A program made the position numbers and the translations under genes. 64,000 nucleotides of DNA from Dyella sp. C9. GTDB lineage: Bacteria; Pseudomonadota; Gammaproteobacteria; Xanthomonadales; Rhodanobacteraceae. A model generated the notes under the pieces. It saw only the letters and a program-made list of their open reading frames with translations, searched no databases and had not been told where the DNA came from. Positions 52,374-60,836 of the stretch are shown here, in pieces. Positions within the stretch are counted from its first letter, which is position 1. Each line of letters begins with the position of its first letter. The stretch covers positions 276,016-340,015 of the forward strand of contig NZ_QIRF01000004.1 of NCBI RefSeq assembly GCF_003332825.1. Reading direction: 5' to 3'.

Positions 52374-53321
52374 ATGGACCAGCACCGAGATAGTCCTTTT
52401 CGCGTAGGCAGTTGGCTGGCCGATCCGCTGACCTGCCAGATCAGCCGCGATGGTGAATCGATCCGGCTGGATGCGCGGGTCATGCGCCTGCTGCAATGCC
52501 TGGCCCGGCGCGCCGGGGCGGTGGTGAGTACCGAGGAGCTGCTCGAGGAAGTCTGGCCCGGCGTGGTGGTCACGCAGGATTCGGTGTACCAGGCCGTGGC
52601 CTCCCTGCGGCGCGCCTTGGCCGACGATCCCAGGCGCCCGACCTATGTCGTCACGGTGCCCCGGCTTGGCTATCGCCTGGTGGCGCATGTCGGTGAGGTG
52701 GCGGCGGGCCCGGAGGCTTTGCCGGTGGCACCGGTGCCTGCGGTTCCCGTCGTTTCACCGGAGCCCCCAAAGCCGGCGGTGCGAAGGCGGAGGCTGCTGT
52801 GGATCGGGGCGGGCGCATTGCCGCTGCTGGGCGCGCTGCTGGTGATTGGCGTGATGACCCTGGCGCCGGACGCGTCGCGCGATCCGGCTGCCGAGAAATG
52901 CGTCGCCGTGCTGCCTTTCCGTGACATGACCGACGCCATGGACGAGGAACCTTTCGCCGACGGCATGACCGCGCAGTTGATCGATACGTTGAGCAAGATC
53001 CCTGGCTCGCACGTGCCGTCGCTGACCTCATCGCTGTACTTCAAGGGCAAGCAGACCACCATCGCCGCGGTTGCGCACAAGCTCGGGGTGGCCTATGTGC
53101 TCGAGGGCAGCGTGCGCAAGTCCGGCAACACGCTGCGCATCACCGCGCAACTGACCCGCGCCGATGACGGCTACGTGGTCTGGTCAAACAGTTATGACCG
53201 GCCCACCACGGACGTGCTGATGGTGCAGAGTGACATCGCAAGCCAGGTCAGGCATGCGCTGGAGGCGTCGCTACAGGCACGCTCACCGTCGGCGGCGGCG
53301 CGGGCGACCCCTCGTTCCTGA
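52374..53321 (+). CDS. CadC/ToxR-like membrane-tethered transcriptional regulator
   Basis: 315 residues. N-terminal OmpR-type winged helix (about 10-105: ARRAGAVVSTEELLEEVWPG, then VYQAVASLRRALADDPRRPT and PRLGYRLVA), a Pro/Val-rich linker, one membrane helix near 145-165 (LLWIGAGALPLLGALLVIGV), and a periplasmic FlgO/TolB-N-like domain (VAVLPFRDMTDAMDEEPFAD; LGVAYVLEGSVRKSGNTLRI) common in Xanthomonadales regulators. It likely senses an envelope signal. It starts 142 bp from the divergent membrane-protein gene with phased repeats between. Confidence 0.9.
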   Translation: MDQHRDSPFRVGSWLADPLTCQISRDGESIRLDARVMRLLQCLARRAGAVVSTEELLEEVWPGVVVTQDSVYQAVASLRRALADDPRRPTYVVTVPRLGYRLVAHVGEVAAGPEALPVAPVPAVPVVSPEPPKPAVRRRRLLWIGAGALPLLGALLVIGVMTLAPDASRDPAAEKCVAVLPFRDMTDAMDEEPFADGMTAQLIDTLSKIPGSHVPSLTSSLYFKGKQTTIAAVAHKLGVAYVLEGSVRKSGNTLRITAQLTRADDGYVVWSNSYDRPTTDVLMVQSDIASQVRHALEASLQARSPSAAARATPRS

Positions 53322-53339
53322 GGCGCGCCCGCGATCCCG

Positions 53340-53552
53340 CTACGGGTGAACCGCAGCCTTGGCGGCAGGTCGGCTTCGCCTTGGGCGGGCGAACCACACA
53401 CCGACCAGCACCGGCACGGCCAGCGTGATCCAGCCGACGGCCTTCCATCCCCAGTGCTCGCCGAGCAGGGCGCTGGCCAGCCCGAGCAGCGTCAGCACGG
53501 CCAGCACCGTGGGCACGCTCCACACCTTGCGTCGTTGCGAAGACGTGCTCAT
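53340..53552 (-). CDS. Small two-helix membrane protein
   Basis: 70 residues with two hydrophobic segments (VPTVLAVLTLLGLASALL and AVGWITLAVPVLVGVWFA) and a basic C terminus. Family unknown. Its ATG overlaps the PepSY gene stop by 4 bases (53549-53552), so it belongs to the receptor - PepSY - small protein operon. A role with the iron-reductase-like PepSY protein is plausible. Confidence 0.7.
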   Translation of the reverse strand: MSTSSQRRKVWSVPTVLAVLTLLGLASALLGEHWGWKAVGWITLAVPVLVGVWFARPRRSRPAAKAAVHP

Positions 53553-54733
53553 GCCGGTTGCCTTGCGCCTGCGGCGGCCTCATGCGTCGCGAGCAGATGC
53601 GCCACGCGCTCGGCCTGTGTCTTGCGCCGGGCGATCCACAAGTACAGGCCGCTGCCCAGAACCACGATGGTGATCAGGTCCAGCAGCGCCCACAGGATCT
53701 TCAGCGGCAGGCCGCCGTAGTCGCCGAAGTGCAGCGGGCGCGACACCTCCAGCGCGCGCAGGTACCAGGGCATCTTCACCACCGAGCTCAGCTCGCCGGT
53801 GTGCGCATTGACGAGCACCGGGTTGAGCAGGCGCGACGTCAGCGTGGTATCGCCCTTGGCCCAGAACATGTAGTGGTAGGGACTGCCGAACGGGTTGCCC
53901 GGGTAGACGATGCTGTTGACGGTCATGCCGGGTACGGCCCGTTGCGCGGTTTCCAATGCGGCCTGCACGGAAGGCAGCGCCTCCTGCGAGGGCACGCTCT
54001 GGCCTTCGTAGGAGGCGAGCAGCCGCTTCACGTCGGTCTGCTGCCACAGGCCGAACAAGGGCGTGGAGAGTTCGTTCATCACGCCGGTAAGGCCCACCAC
54101 CAGTGCCCAGGCAAGCGTCACGATGCCCAGCAGGTTGTGCAGGTCCAGCCACTTCAGCCGGTTGGCACGACCGCGGCGCACCGTGCCGAAGTCGAGTTTC
54201 TTCATGAAGGGACCGTACAGCACCACGCCCGAGACGATCGCCACCACGAACAGCAATGCCATCAGGCCGAGGAACAGCTCGCCGGGAAGATCCACGAACA
54301 GGTCGGTGTGCAAGGCCAGCATCACGTCCATGAAAGTCTTGGGGCGTTGCGCCGCCGAGGCCGTGGTCTCCAGCACTTCGGCCGTGCGGGTGTCCAGGCG
54401 CATGAAGTGGATCACGTCCGGGTCGGCCTTCATGGCGGCGAACGACGGCGCCATCCACACGTATACCTGTGGCTCGTCGTCATCTACGTACATCGAGGCG
54501 ATCACCTCGTGCGGATACCGCTGGTGGGCGATGGCCGCGATGCGGTCGAAGCTGGCGTTCGGAGTGTCCGCCGGCAACGCGGCGTAGGTATGCGGTTCCA
54601 GCCAGTGGTCGATTTCCTCATGGAACACCAGCGGCAGCCCGGTCACGCAGATCAACAGCAGGAACAGGGTGCAGATCAGGCTGGTCCACTTGTGCACGGC
54701 ATACCAGCGCTTGAGTGATCGGGCTGCGGTCAT
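53549..54733 (-). CDS. PepSY-associated TM protein (PiuB-like, iron-uptake linked)
   Basis: 394 residues. N-terminal helix KRWYAVHKWTSLICTLFLLL, a PepSY-type extracytoplasmic region, then helices LFLGLMALLFVVAIVSGVVL, LLGIVTLAWALVVGLTGVMN and a C-terminal LDLITIVVLGSGLYLWIARR. Conserved His residues at helix ends (WLDLHNLLGI, HTDLF) fit heme or metal coordination as proposed for PiuB/FsrB-type ferrisiderophore reductases. It starts just after the siderophore-receptor gene (6 bp), which supports a role in iron release from siderophores. Confidence 0.9.
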   Translation of the reverse strand: MTAARSLKRWYAVHKWTSLICTLFLLLICVTGLPLVFHEEIDHWLEPHTYAALPADTPNASFDRIAAIAHQRYPHEVIASMYVDDDEPQVYVWMAPSFAAMKADPDVIHFMRLDTRTAEVLETTASAAQRPKTFMDVMLALHTDLFVDLPGELFLGLMALLFVVAIVSGVVLYGPFMKKLDFGTVRRGRANRLKWLDLHNLLGIVTLAWALVVGLTGVMNELSTPLFGLWQQTDVKRLLASYEGQSVPSQEALPSVQAALETAQRAVPGMTVNSIVYPGNPFGSPYHYMFWAKGDTTLTSRLLNPVLVNAHTGELSSVVKMPWYLRALEVSRPLHFGDYGGLPLKILWALLDLITIVVLGSGLYLWIARRKTQAERVAHLLATHEAAAGARQPA

Positions 54734-54739
54734 GGTGGC

Positions 54740-57205
54740 TTACCAGTCGTAGGTGGCGCTGGCGTAAACCGTGCGGCGCACGCCGAAGTTGCACGACAAG
54801 GTGTTGTCGCAGGCGCTCACGTACGACTTGTCCAGCAGGTTGGCCACGTTAAGCTGCAGCTTGAGGCCATGCAATGCCGCATCGGCGGCGCCCAGGTCGT
54901 ATTTCACGGCGGCATCGACCAGGGTGAAGGCGGGCACCTTGAACGAGTTGACGTTGTCGCCGTACGACGAGCCGATGTAGCGCACGCCGCCCGAGAAGCC
55001 CAGGCCCTTCAGCGCCGTCTCGTGCAAGGTGTAGTCGGCCCACAGCGAGGCCGCCTGGCGTGGCACGCCGTACTGGTAGTTGCCCTGCACGGGCAACGTC
55101 ACCCCGCTGTAGGCGGTGCCGTAGGCGGGCGTCCTGGTATAGCGGGAGTCGGTATAGGTGTAGCTGGCGATCAGGTTGAGGTTGTCGGTGAGGCTGGTGC
55201 GATCGGACAGTTCCACGCCGCGCGAGCGGATCTCGCCCACCTGCACCACGAAGTTCGGGTTCTGCGGGTCGGTCTCCGGCACGTTCTGCTCGGTGAGGTT
55301 GTACACCGCCAACGTGATCAGGCTGCTCGAACCGGACGGCTGGAATTTCAGGCCGGCCTCGTACTGCTGGCCCGTGGTCGGCGTCGCTGCGGTGCCGGCC
55401 GAGGTGATCGAACCGAACTGCGGCTGGAACGAAGTGGAGTAGCTGGCATACGGCGCAAGACCGTTGTCGAACAGGTAGACCAGTCCGGCGCGCCAGGTGA
55501 ACTTGTGATCGGGCTGGTCGGCAATCACCAGGCTCGGATCGCCGCTGGTCTGGTTCTCCTTGATCCAGTCCTGGCGAACGCCCAGCAGGAAGCGCCAGCG
55601 ATCCAGGCTGATCTGGTCCTGCAGGTAGACGCCGGTCTGGTGCGCGTGATTGACCTCGCCGCTGAACGTCGACGGATCGGGCGCCTGCACCGGCACGCCG
55701 TAGACGGGATTGAAGATGTTGATCGGCGGCACGTCGAAGCTGGTGCCCCACTGCCAGTTCTCGTTGAACTTGGAATAGTTGGCGCCCATCAGCACATCGT
55801 TCTTCAACGAGCCCAGGTCGAACTGCGTCTTGAAGCGATTGTCGATCAGGTACGAGCGGGCGCTCATGTGGCGCACGAAGGCGTAGCGGTCGAGCGTGGC
55901 GCCATCGGCTTCCAGGTCCGACGGCCAGATCATGTTCGCTTCGTTGCGGTTATCGGTGAAGCGGGCGTTCTGCTCGAACTCCCAGTGGTCGTTGAAGCGG
56001 TGCTCGAACTGGTAGCCCACCATGCCAAGGCGCTGGGTGGCCTTGTTGAAGTTCGGGTCGCCGGGGCTGAAGTCGCTCGAGATCTTGCCCAGCGGGCTGT
56101 ACAGCACCGAACCCACTGCCGGCACGCTGGAGTAGTCGCCCATGGCCGGGCTGTAGGTGAAGTTGCCCAGCAGGGTGAGCCGGGTATCGTCGCTCGGGCG
56201 CCAGGTGATGGCCGGCGCGATGCCGTAGCGCTTGTGCTCGATCCAGTCGGTCTGCGTATCCTGGGTGAGCCCCACGCCGGTCAGGCGATACAGCCAATGG
56301 CCTTCCTGGTCGAGCGGGCCGCCGAAATCGAAGCCTGCCTGGTAGCGGTCGTAGTTGCCGATACCCAGGGTGACCTCGTGCAGCGGCGTATCGGTCGGCT
56401 GCTTGCTGACCATGTTGACGATGCCGCCCGGGCTGGCCTGGCCGTACAGCACCGAAGCCGGGCCACTGAGCACTTCCACGCTCTGGTAGAAGTAGGGATC
56501 GACCATGGCGTTGGCCGAGGTATCGTCCTGCAGGCCATCGAGGAACACGCCGGGCGTGAAGCCGCGCAGCTGCAGGCTGTTGGCGCCCCAGAAGTTGGAC
56601 ACGGTGCCTTCGCTTTCCGGGATCACGCCGGGCGAATAGCGCAACGCCTCGTTGAGGCTCTGCGGCTGCTGGTCGTCGAGCTGCTGCCGCGTCACCACCG
56701 AGATCGACTGCGGGGTTTCGATCAACGGCGTATCCGTCTTGGTGGCCGATCCGCCGGTGCCGGCGACATAGCCCACCGCGCCCGCCTGGCCCACGACCGT
56801 CACGCCCGCCAGCGTCTTGGCGCGCGCATCGCCTGTGCTGGAGACGGCGCCGAGCGCGTAATGGCCGTTGGCCTGCAGGCTCGCCTGCAGGCCGCTGTTG
56901 GAGAGCAGGGTGGCCAGTGCCTGCGCGGCGTCGTAGCTGCCGTGCAGGCCGGGGCTGGGCTTGCCGGCAACGAGTTTCGCGTCGTAATCGACGGTCACGC
57001 CCGACTGGCGTTCGAACCGGGCAAGCGCCTCGGGCAACGAGCCGGCGCCAATGTCGTAGCGACGAGCCGGTGTGGAATCGGCCGCCGCCACGTTGGTGGC
57101 GCATGCGGCAAGTGCCGTGGCGGTGCAGCAGGGCCAGAACAGCGCCGCGCGAAATGCGTGGCGGCGCCCGACGGGCCGGGCCCGCGAAGTACGACGGCTT
57201 TCCAT
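54740..57205 (-). CDS. TonB-dependent siderophore receptor with STN domain (FhuA/FoxA-like)
   Basis: 821 residues. Signal peptide then STN domain at about 45-98 (YDIGAGSLPEALARFERQSG; VDYDAKLVAGKPSPGLHGSY). Plug start TKTDTPLIETPQSISVVTRQ, conserved VEVLSGPASVLYGQASPGGI and NMVSKQPTDTPLHEV, and a C terminus VRRTVYASATYDW. This plug type is that of ferric-hydroxamate receptors. No fecI/fecR lies next to it, although it has an STN domain. A clear Fur box lies 22-40 bases upstream of its ATG (57205), so it is iron regulated. It leads the operon with the PepSY protein. Confidence 0.95.
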   Translation of the reverse strand: MESRRTSRARPVGRRHAFRAALFWPCCTATALAACATNVAAADSTPARRYDIGAGSLPEALARFERQSGVTVDYDAKLVAGKPSPGLHGSYDAAQALATLLSNSGLQASLQANGHYALGAVSSTGDARAKTLAGVTVVGQAGAVGYVAGTGGSATKTDTPLIETPQSISVVTRQQLDDQQPQSLNEALRYSPGVIPESEGTVSNFWGANSLQLRGFTPGVFLDGLQDDTSANAMVDPYFYQSVEVLSGPASVLYGQASPGGIVNMVSKQPTDTPLHEVTLGIGNYDRYQAGFDFGGPLDQEGHWLYRLTGVGLTQDTQTDWIEHKRYGIAPAITWRPSDDTRLTLLGNFTYSPAMGDYSSVPAVGSVLYSPLGKISSDFSPGDPNFNKATQRLGMVGYQFEHRFNDHWEFEQNARFTDNRNEANMIWPSDLEADGATLDRYAFVRHMSARSYLIDNRFKTQFDLGSLKNDVLMGANYSKFNENWQWGTSFDVPPINIFNPVYGVPVQAPDPSTFSGEVNHAHQTGVYLQDQISLDRWRFLLGVRQDWIKENQTSGDPSLVIADQPDHKFTWRAGLVYLFDNGLAPYASYSTSFQPQFGSITSAGTAATPTTGQQYEAGLKFQPSGSSSLITLAVYNLTEQNVPETDPQNPNFVVQVGEIRSRGVELSDRTSLTDNLNLIASYTYTDSRYTRTPAYGTAYSGVTLPVQGNYQYGVPRQAASLWADYTLHETALKGLGFSGGVRYIGSSYGDNVNSFKVPAFTLVDAAVKYDLGAADAALHGLKLQLNVANLLDKSYVSACDNTLSCNFGVRRTVYASATYDW

Positions 57206-57226
57206 CCTTGTCCCTTGCCTGTGAAT

Positions 57227-57245
57227 GCGAATCATTATCATTATC
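57227..57245 (-). promoter_or_regulatory. Fur box upstream of the siderophore receptor
   Basis: On the minus strand GATAATGATAATGATTCGC, matching the classical GATAATGATAATCATTATC in 15 of 19 positions by eye, with three NATWAT-type hexamers. It predicts Fur repression of the receptor-PepSY operon. Confidence 0.88.
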
Positions 57246-57393
57246 GGACAAGGGTTCCGTGCTGAAAAGCCCCTGCGTGGTTGGGATGGCCGTTTCTCCG
57301 ATCGCAAGAACCTGGCGCCAGTACTGCCTATGCTTGGCGCGGCGCAAAAGCAGTGACCTGAAAGTCCGTCTTTCCAACCATAGGGAGAGTGGT

Positions 57394-58272
57394 ATGCGCA
57401 GCTTCTTGGCAGGGATGCTTGGTGTGGCGGCGATGATGTGGCTGGCAGGCGTCGCCTGCGCCGCTGACGCGAGCGGGGAATCGATACAGGTGCCGATCGA
57501 CGATGCATCGGGCCATCACTGGTTGATGCAGGGCCGCCTGTGCAGGCCTTCGGGCGTGGACAAGGCGAGACTCGTCGTGATCAATCACGGCTCGCCGCCC
57601 AATGCCGCCGATCGTCCCGGCATGACCCTGGCCAGCTGCGACAGCGAGGCGGTGAGCTGGTTCGTGCAACGCCATTACGCTGTGGCGATGGTGCTGCGGC
57701 TCGGCTACGGCGCCACCGGTGGCCCATGGACCGAGAGCTACGCCGGCTGCAACGACGCCGACTACTACAAGGCGGGCCTGGAAACGGCACGCCAGATCGG
57801 CGCCATCGTCGATTACGCGGTGACCCTGCCCGGCATCGACCCGCAGGGCGTGGTGGTGGTCGGCCAGTCCGCGGGCGGATGGGGCACCATCGCCTACGAC
57901 AGTGTTCCGCACGATCACGTCACCGCCTTCGTCAACATGGCCGGAGGCCGCGGCGGGCATTACCACGATAAGCCCAACAGCAACTGCAAGAGCGAATTGC
58001 TGGTGGATGCGGCGGGGCGCTTCGCCAAAACATCATCCACGCCCATGCTGTGGATCTATGCCGGCAACGACAGCTACTTCGGTCCGCAACTGGTCGACCA
58101 GATGGCAAGGGCCTATGTCGGCGCCGGCGGCAAACTGCAGGCCTATCGCCCGGAAAGTTACGGATCGGATGGGCACAAGCTGTTCTTCGGCCGTGATGGC
58201 TCGCGCATCTGGGGGCCGTTGGTGCAGGCCTATCTGACGACCGCGGGCGCGACCGCGACCACGGCGCACTGA
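57394..58272 (+). CDS. Secreted alpha/beta hydrolase (dienelactone-hydrolase-like)
   Basis: 292 residues with a signal peptide (LGVAAMMWLAGVACAADASG). Nucleophile elbow VVVVGQSAGGWGTIAYDS (GQSAG); acid in LWIYAGNDSYFGPQL and the catalytic His in GSDGHKLFFGRDG. The N-terminal ARLVVINHGSPPNAADRPG carries the oxyanion region. It likely acts as a periplasmic esterase or peptidase; substrate unknown. ATG 57394 with AGGGAGAG upstream; longer frame to 56917 overlaps the receptor and is rejected. Divergent from the Fur-controlled receptor, with 188 bp between. Confidence 0.88.
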   Translation: MRSFLAGMLGVAAMMWLAGVACAADASGESIQVPIDDASGHHWLMQGRLCRPSGVDKARLVVINHGSPPNAADRPGMTLASCDSEAVSWFVQRHYAVAMVLRLGYGATGGPWTESYAGCNDADYYKAGLETARQIGAIVDYAVTLPGIDPQGVVVVGQSAGGWGTIAYDSVPHDHVTAFVNMAGGRGGHYHDKPNSNCKSELLVDAAGRFAKTSSTPMLWIYAGNDSYFGPQLVDQMARAYVGAGGKLQAYRPESYGSDGHKLFFGRDGSRIWGPLVQAYLTTAGATATTAH

Positions 58273-58290
58273 ACCAGCTCCCAGCCGGGC

Positions 58291-59061
58291 TTATACCGAC
58301 TTGACCTCTCCACCATCCATGCGAAGCATCGCGCCGGTCATCCAGCGTGCTGCCGGTGAAACCAGGAACGCCATGAGTTCGGCGATCTCCTCGGGCTGTC
58401 CGTAGCGCGCGATGCCGGCTTCGCGTGGAAAGCGCTCCATGGCCTCGGCCGCCGTCATGTCATGCAGCGGTGCCCAACGCTCGAGGTAGGAGCGGCGCCG
58501 CCCGGTCATCACCGGCCCGGGCAGCACGCTGTTGACCTGCACGCCGTCAGTGATGCCCCGGTCGGAGAAGGCCTTGGCCAGTGCGACGATGGCGGCGTTG
58601 ATGGTGCCTACCGCCGCGTAGGGGGCCTTGGGGAAAAGGGCCGAATTGCCGGAGGTGAAGACCACCGCCCCCTGGCTCTGACGCAACGCATCCCATGCTG
58701 CGATGGTCAGGCGGCGAGCGCCATGCAGCTTGAGCGCCAGGCCGGCGTCCCACTGCTCGTCGGTCATTTCGAACAGGTCGATCTGCGGCACGGCGCCAGC
58801 GATGTTGAGCAGCGCATCCAGACGGCCAAACGCCGACAGTGTCTGTGCGATCACCTGGCTCGCCGACGTGCTCTCGGCAAGATCGCAATCGACGATGTGC
58901 GCCGTCGCGCCTTGCGCCTGGACCGCAGCGGCGGTCCTCTCCAGGTGCTCACGGTTTCTCGCCACCAGTACCAGCTGCCCGAAGTCCCTGGCCAGCCGGA
59001 GGGCCGTTGCCTGGCCGATGCCCTGGCTGGCACCGGTGACGATGGCGGTTGCGGCGGACAT
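58291..59061 (-). CDS. Short-chain dehydrogenase/reductase-like protein with altered catalytic motif
   Basis: 256-residue Rossmann SDR. The cofactor loop VTGASQGIGQATALRL, NAG-type motif LLNIAGAVPQ and C-terminal MTGAMLRMDGGEVKSV are normal. In the catalytic stretch, FTSGNSALFPKAPYAAVGTI, the Tyr is present but the usual YxxxK lysine is Gly. It may still bind NAD(P) or act by a variant mechanism. Last gene of a minus-strand set hydrolase (60682) - hydrolase (59948) - SDR (59061) divergent from a CGNR regulator. Confidence 0.85.
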   Translation of the reverse strand: MSAATAIVTGASQGIGQATALRLARDFGQLVLVARNREHLERTAAAVQAQGATAHIVDCDLAESTSASQVIAQTLSAFGRLDALLNIAGAVPQIDLFEMTDEQWDAGLALKLHGARRLTIAAWDALRQSQGAVVFTSGNSALFPKAPYAAVGTINAAIVALAKAFSDRGITDGVQVNSVLPGPVMTGRRRSYLERWAPLHDMTAAEAMERFPREAGIARYGQPEEIAELMAFLVSPAARWMTGAMLRMDGGEVKSV

Positions 59062-59093
59062 GCGATTCTCCTGGCCCCAGGGCCATGCAAGGA

Positions 59094-59948
59094 CTAGTGC
59101 GCAAAATGCGCACGAATGGCATCGGCAATTTCCCGGACGTGTGTTTCCAGTGCGAAATGCCCGGTGTCCAGCAAGATCACCTTGGCATTGGGGATATCAC
59201 GCTTGAACGCTTCGGCGCCCGGCGGCAGGAAGAAGGGGTCGTGCCTGCCCCAGGTGGCGAGGAAGCGTGGCTGGTGCGTGCGGAAATACGCCTGGAACGC
59301 GGGGTAAAGCGCCAGGTTGCTCTGGTAATCGAGGAACAGGTCCAGCTGCACGTCGTGGGCGCCGTCGCGGGCAAGGTAATGATTGTCCAGTGCGATGCCA
59401 TCGGGCGAGACCAGTGACGTGTCCGGTGCACCGTGCGTGTACTGCCAGTACGTGGCTTCCGGGGTCAGGAACTGGCGCAAGGCTTCCCGGTGTTCGGCAG
59501 TGGGCGCTTCCCAGTACGCGCGAATGGGATTCCAGCCGTCGCTGAGTCCCTCAAGGTAGGCGTTGCCGTTCTGCGAGATCACTCCGGCGATTCGCTCGGG
59601 GTGTTTCAAGGCCAGGCGGAAACCGGTCGGTGCGCCGTAATCGAACACGTAGACGATATAGCGATCAAAGCCGATGACCTCGGTAAAACGGTCGATGATG
59701 TCGGCGATATGGTCGAAGCTGTAGTTGAAGTCTTCGCGCCTGGGCATGTCCGACTGCCCGAAGCCCGGCAGGTCGGGCGCGACGATGTGAAAGTCGCTGG
59801 CGAGTCGCGGAATGAGGTCGCGAAACATGTGCCCGGCACTCGGAAAGCCGTGCAACAGGAGCAACTTCGGCTTTTCCGCGGCGCCGGCCTCGCGGTAGAA
59901 CACCCGGAAGCCGTCGACATCGGCTTTGCGGTAGCGAACACTGGACAT
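59094..59948 (-). CDS. Alpha/beta hydrolase of haloalkane dehalogenase / epoxide hydrolase type
   Basis: 284 residues. The nucleophile in the elbow YIVYVFDYGAPTGFRLALKH is Asp rather than Ser, as in haloalkane dehalogenases and epoxide hydrolases. The oxyanion motif LLLLHGFPSAGHMFRDLIPR is present, with acid ATWGRHDPFFLPPGAEAFKR and His VILLDTGHFALETH. The substrate is unknown; such homologues often act on epoxides or halides. It lies in the middle of the minus-strand hydrolase-hydrolase-SDR set, 32 bp from the SDR. Confidence 0.88.
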   Translation of the reverse strand: MSSVRYRKADVDGFRVFYREAGAAEKPKLLLLHGFPSAGHMFRDLIPRLASDFHIVAPDLPGFGQSDMPRREDFNYSFDHIADIIDRFTEVIGFDRYIVYVFDYGAPTGFRLALKHPERIAGVISQNGNAYLEGLSDGWNPIRAYWEAPTAEHREALRQFLTPEATYWQYTHGAPDTSLVSPDGIALDNHYLARDGAHDVQLDLFLDYQSNLALYPAFQAYFRTHQPRFLATWGRHDPFFLPPGAEAFKRDIPNAKVILLDTGHFALETHVREIADAIRAHFAH

Positions 59949-59992
59949 GACGGTTCTCCTGGAAGGGGCGGTCGAGGGGCTCGTGAAGGGGG

Positions 59993-60682
59993 TCAGCTAC
60001 TGGCGTGCACGGCGTCGAGGATCACCTGGCTCACCAGCGCAGGCGCCGTCACGCTGGGCAGGTGATCAACGGGGTAGACGCTGACATGCGCCTTCATGCG
60101 TTCGGCCATGAAGCGCTGCGTCTTCTCGGGAATCATGTGATCGTGTTGCGCCACCAGGAACCACGAGGGCAGGTGTGTCCATAGGGGCTCGCCCACGGGA
60201 ACGGTGATGCTTTCAGGGCAGATGGGCCGCTGCGCGGCGGCGAGTGCTGCCTGCTGCTCCGCCGTAGCGTGCTGGGCAAAGGCCGTCCGGAATGCATCGG
60301 GCGGCAGCCAGATCCGCCCATCGCTGGACGGAGCCAGCGCGGGCGCCTTGTCGTCGTGTCCGAAGCGATTGAACACCTCGGCGACCGTCTCGCCCGCCGC
60401 TGGCGCCAGGCCGGCAATAAAGACCAGCGCCTTCACCTTGCTGCTGCGTGTCGACGCGATGACGGCCCCCGCGTACGCATGGCCTACCAGGATCACCGGC
60501 CCCTCGATCTTCGCCAGCACCTCGTCGAGGGCGGCGACATCATCAGGCAGCGATGTCAGCGGCAGGCTTGCCGTAACCGCATTGATGTGATCAATAAGGA
60601 GTGACTCCACGACGGCGCTCCAGCTCGACGCATCCGCCCAGGCGCCGTGGGCGAGTACAACACTAACCCTTTTCCCGTTCAT
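59993..60682 (-). CDS. Alpha/beta hydrolase-fold protein with Ser-to-Ala nucleophile elbow
   Basis: 229 residues. The oxyanion motif SVVLAHGAWADASSWSAVVE and the late His PVDHLPSVTAPALV are present. The elbow reads ILVGHAYAGAVIASTR, with Ala where GHSYGG-type enzymes have the catalytic Ser. It may be a non-hydrolytic member or may use another residue. Start ATG 60682 with GGGAGC upstream; the TTG further upstream is unlikely. First gene of the operon divergent from the CGNR regulator, so it is probably induced with the partners. Confidence 0.85.
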   Translation of the reverse strand: MNGKRVSVVLAHGAWADASSWSAVVESLLIDHINAVTASLPLTSLPDDVAALDEVLAKIEGPVILVGHAYAGAVIASTRSSKVKALVFIAGLAPAAGETVAEVFNRFGHDDKAPALAPSSDGRIWLPPDAFRTAFAQHATAEQQAALAAAQRPICPESITVPVGEPLWTHLPSWFLVAQHDHMIPEKTQRFMAERMKAHVSVYPVDHLPSVTAPALVSQVILDAVHASS

Positions 60683-60783
60683 TCTGGCTGCTCCCAAAAA
60701 GAATCCGAGCTCACATCCGCGAGACCTCCCATGGTCGTCACGTAACCTCTCTGATAGCGACTTGGAAGTTATTCTCGTCGATG

Positions 60784-60798
60784 TAACTTGTCAAGTTA
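60784..60798. promoter_or_regulatory. CGNR-regulator operator palindrome
   Basis: TAACTTG-T-CAAGTTA, a perfect 7-bp inverted repeat, between the hydrolase operon and the CGNR gene. A related site (ACTTGGAAGTTA) lies about 24 bases upstream. Assignment to the CGNR regulator is inference. Confidence 0.6.
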
Positions 60799-60836
60799 AT
60801 TTAAGGTGGTTACTTTTCTCCCAAGGAGAAACCCCG

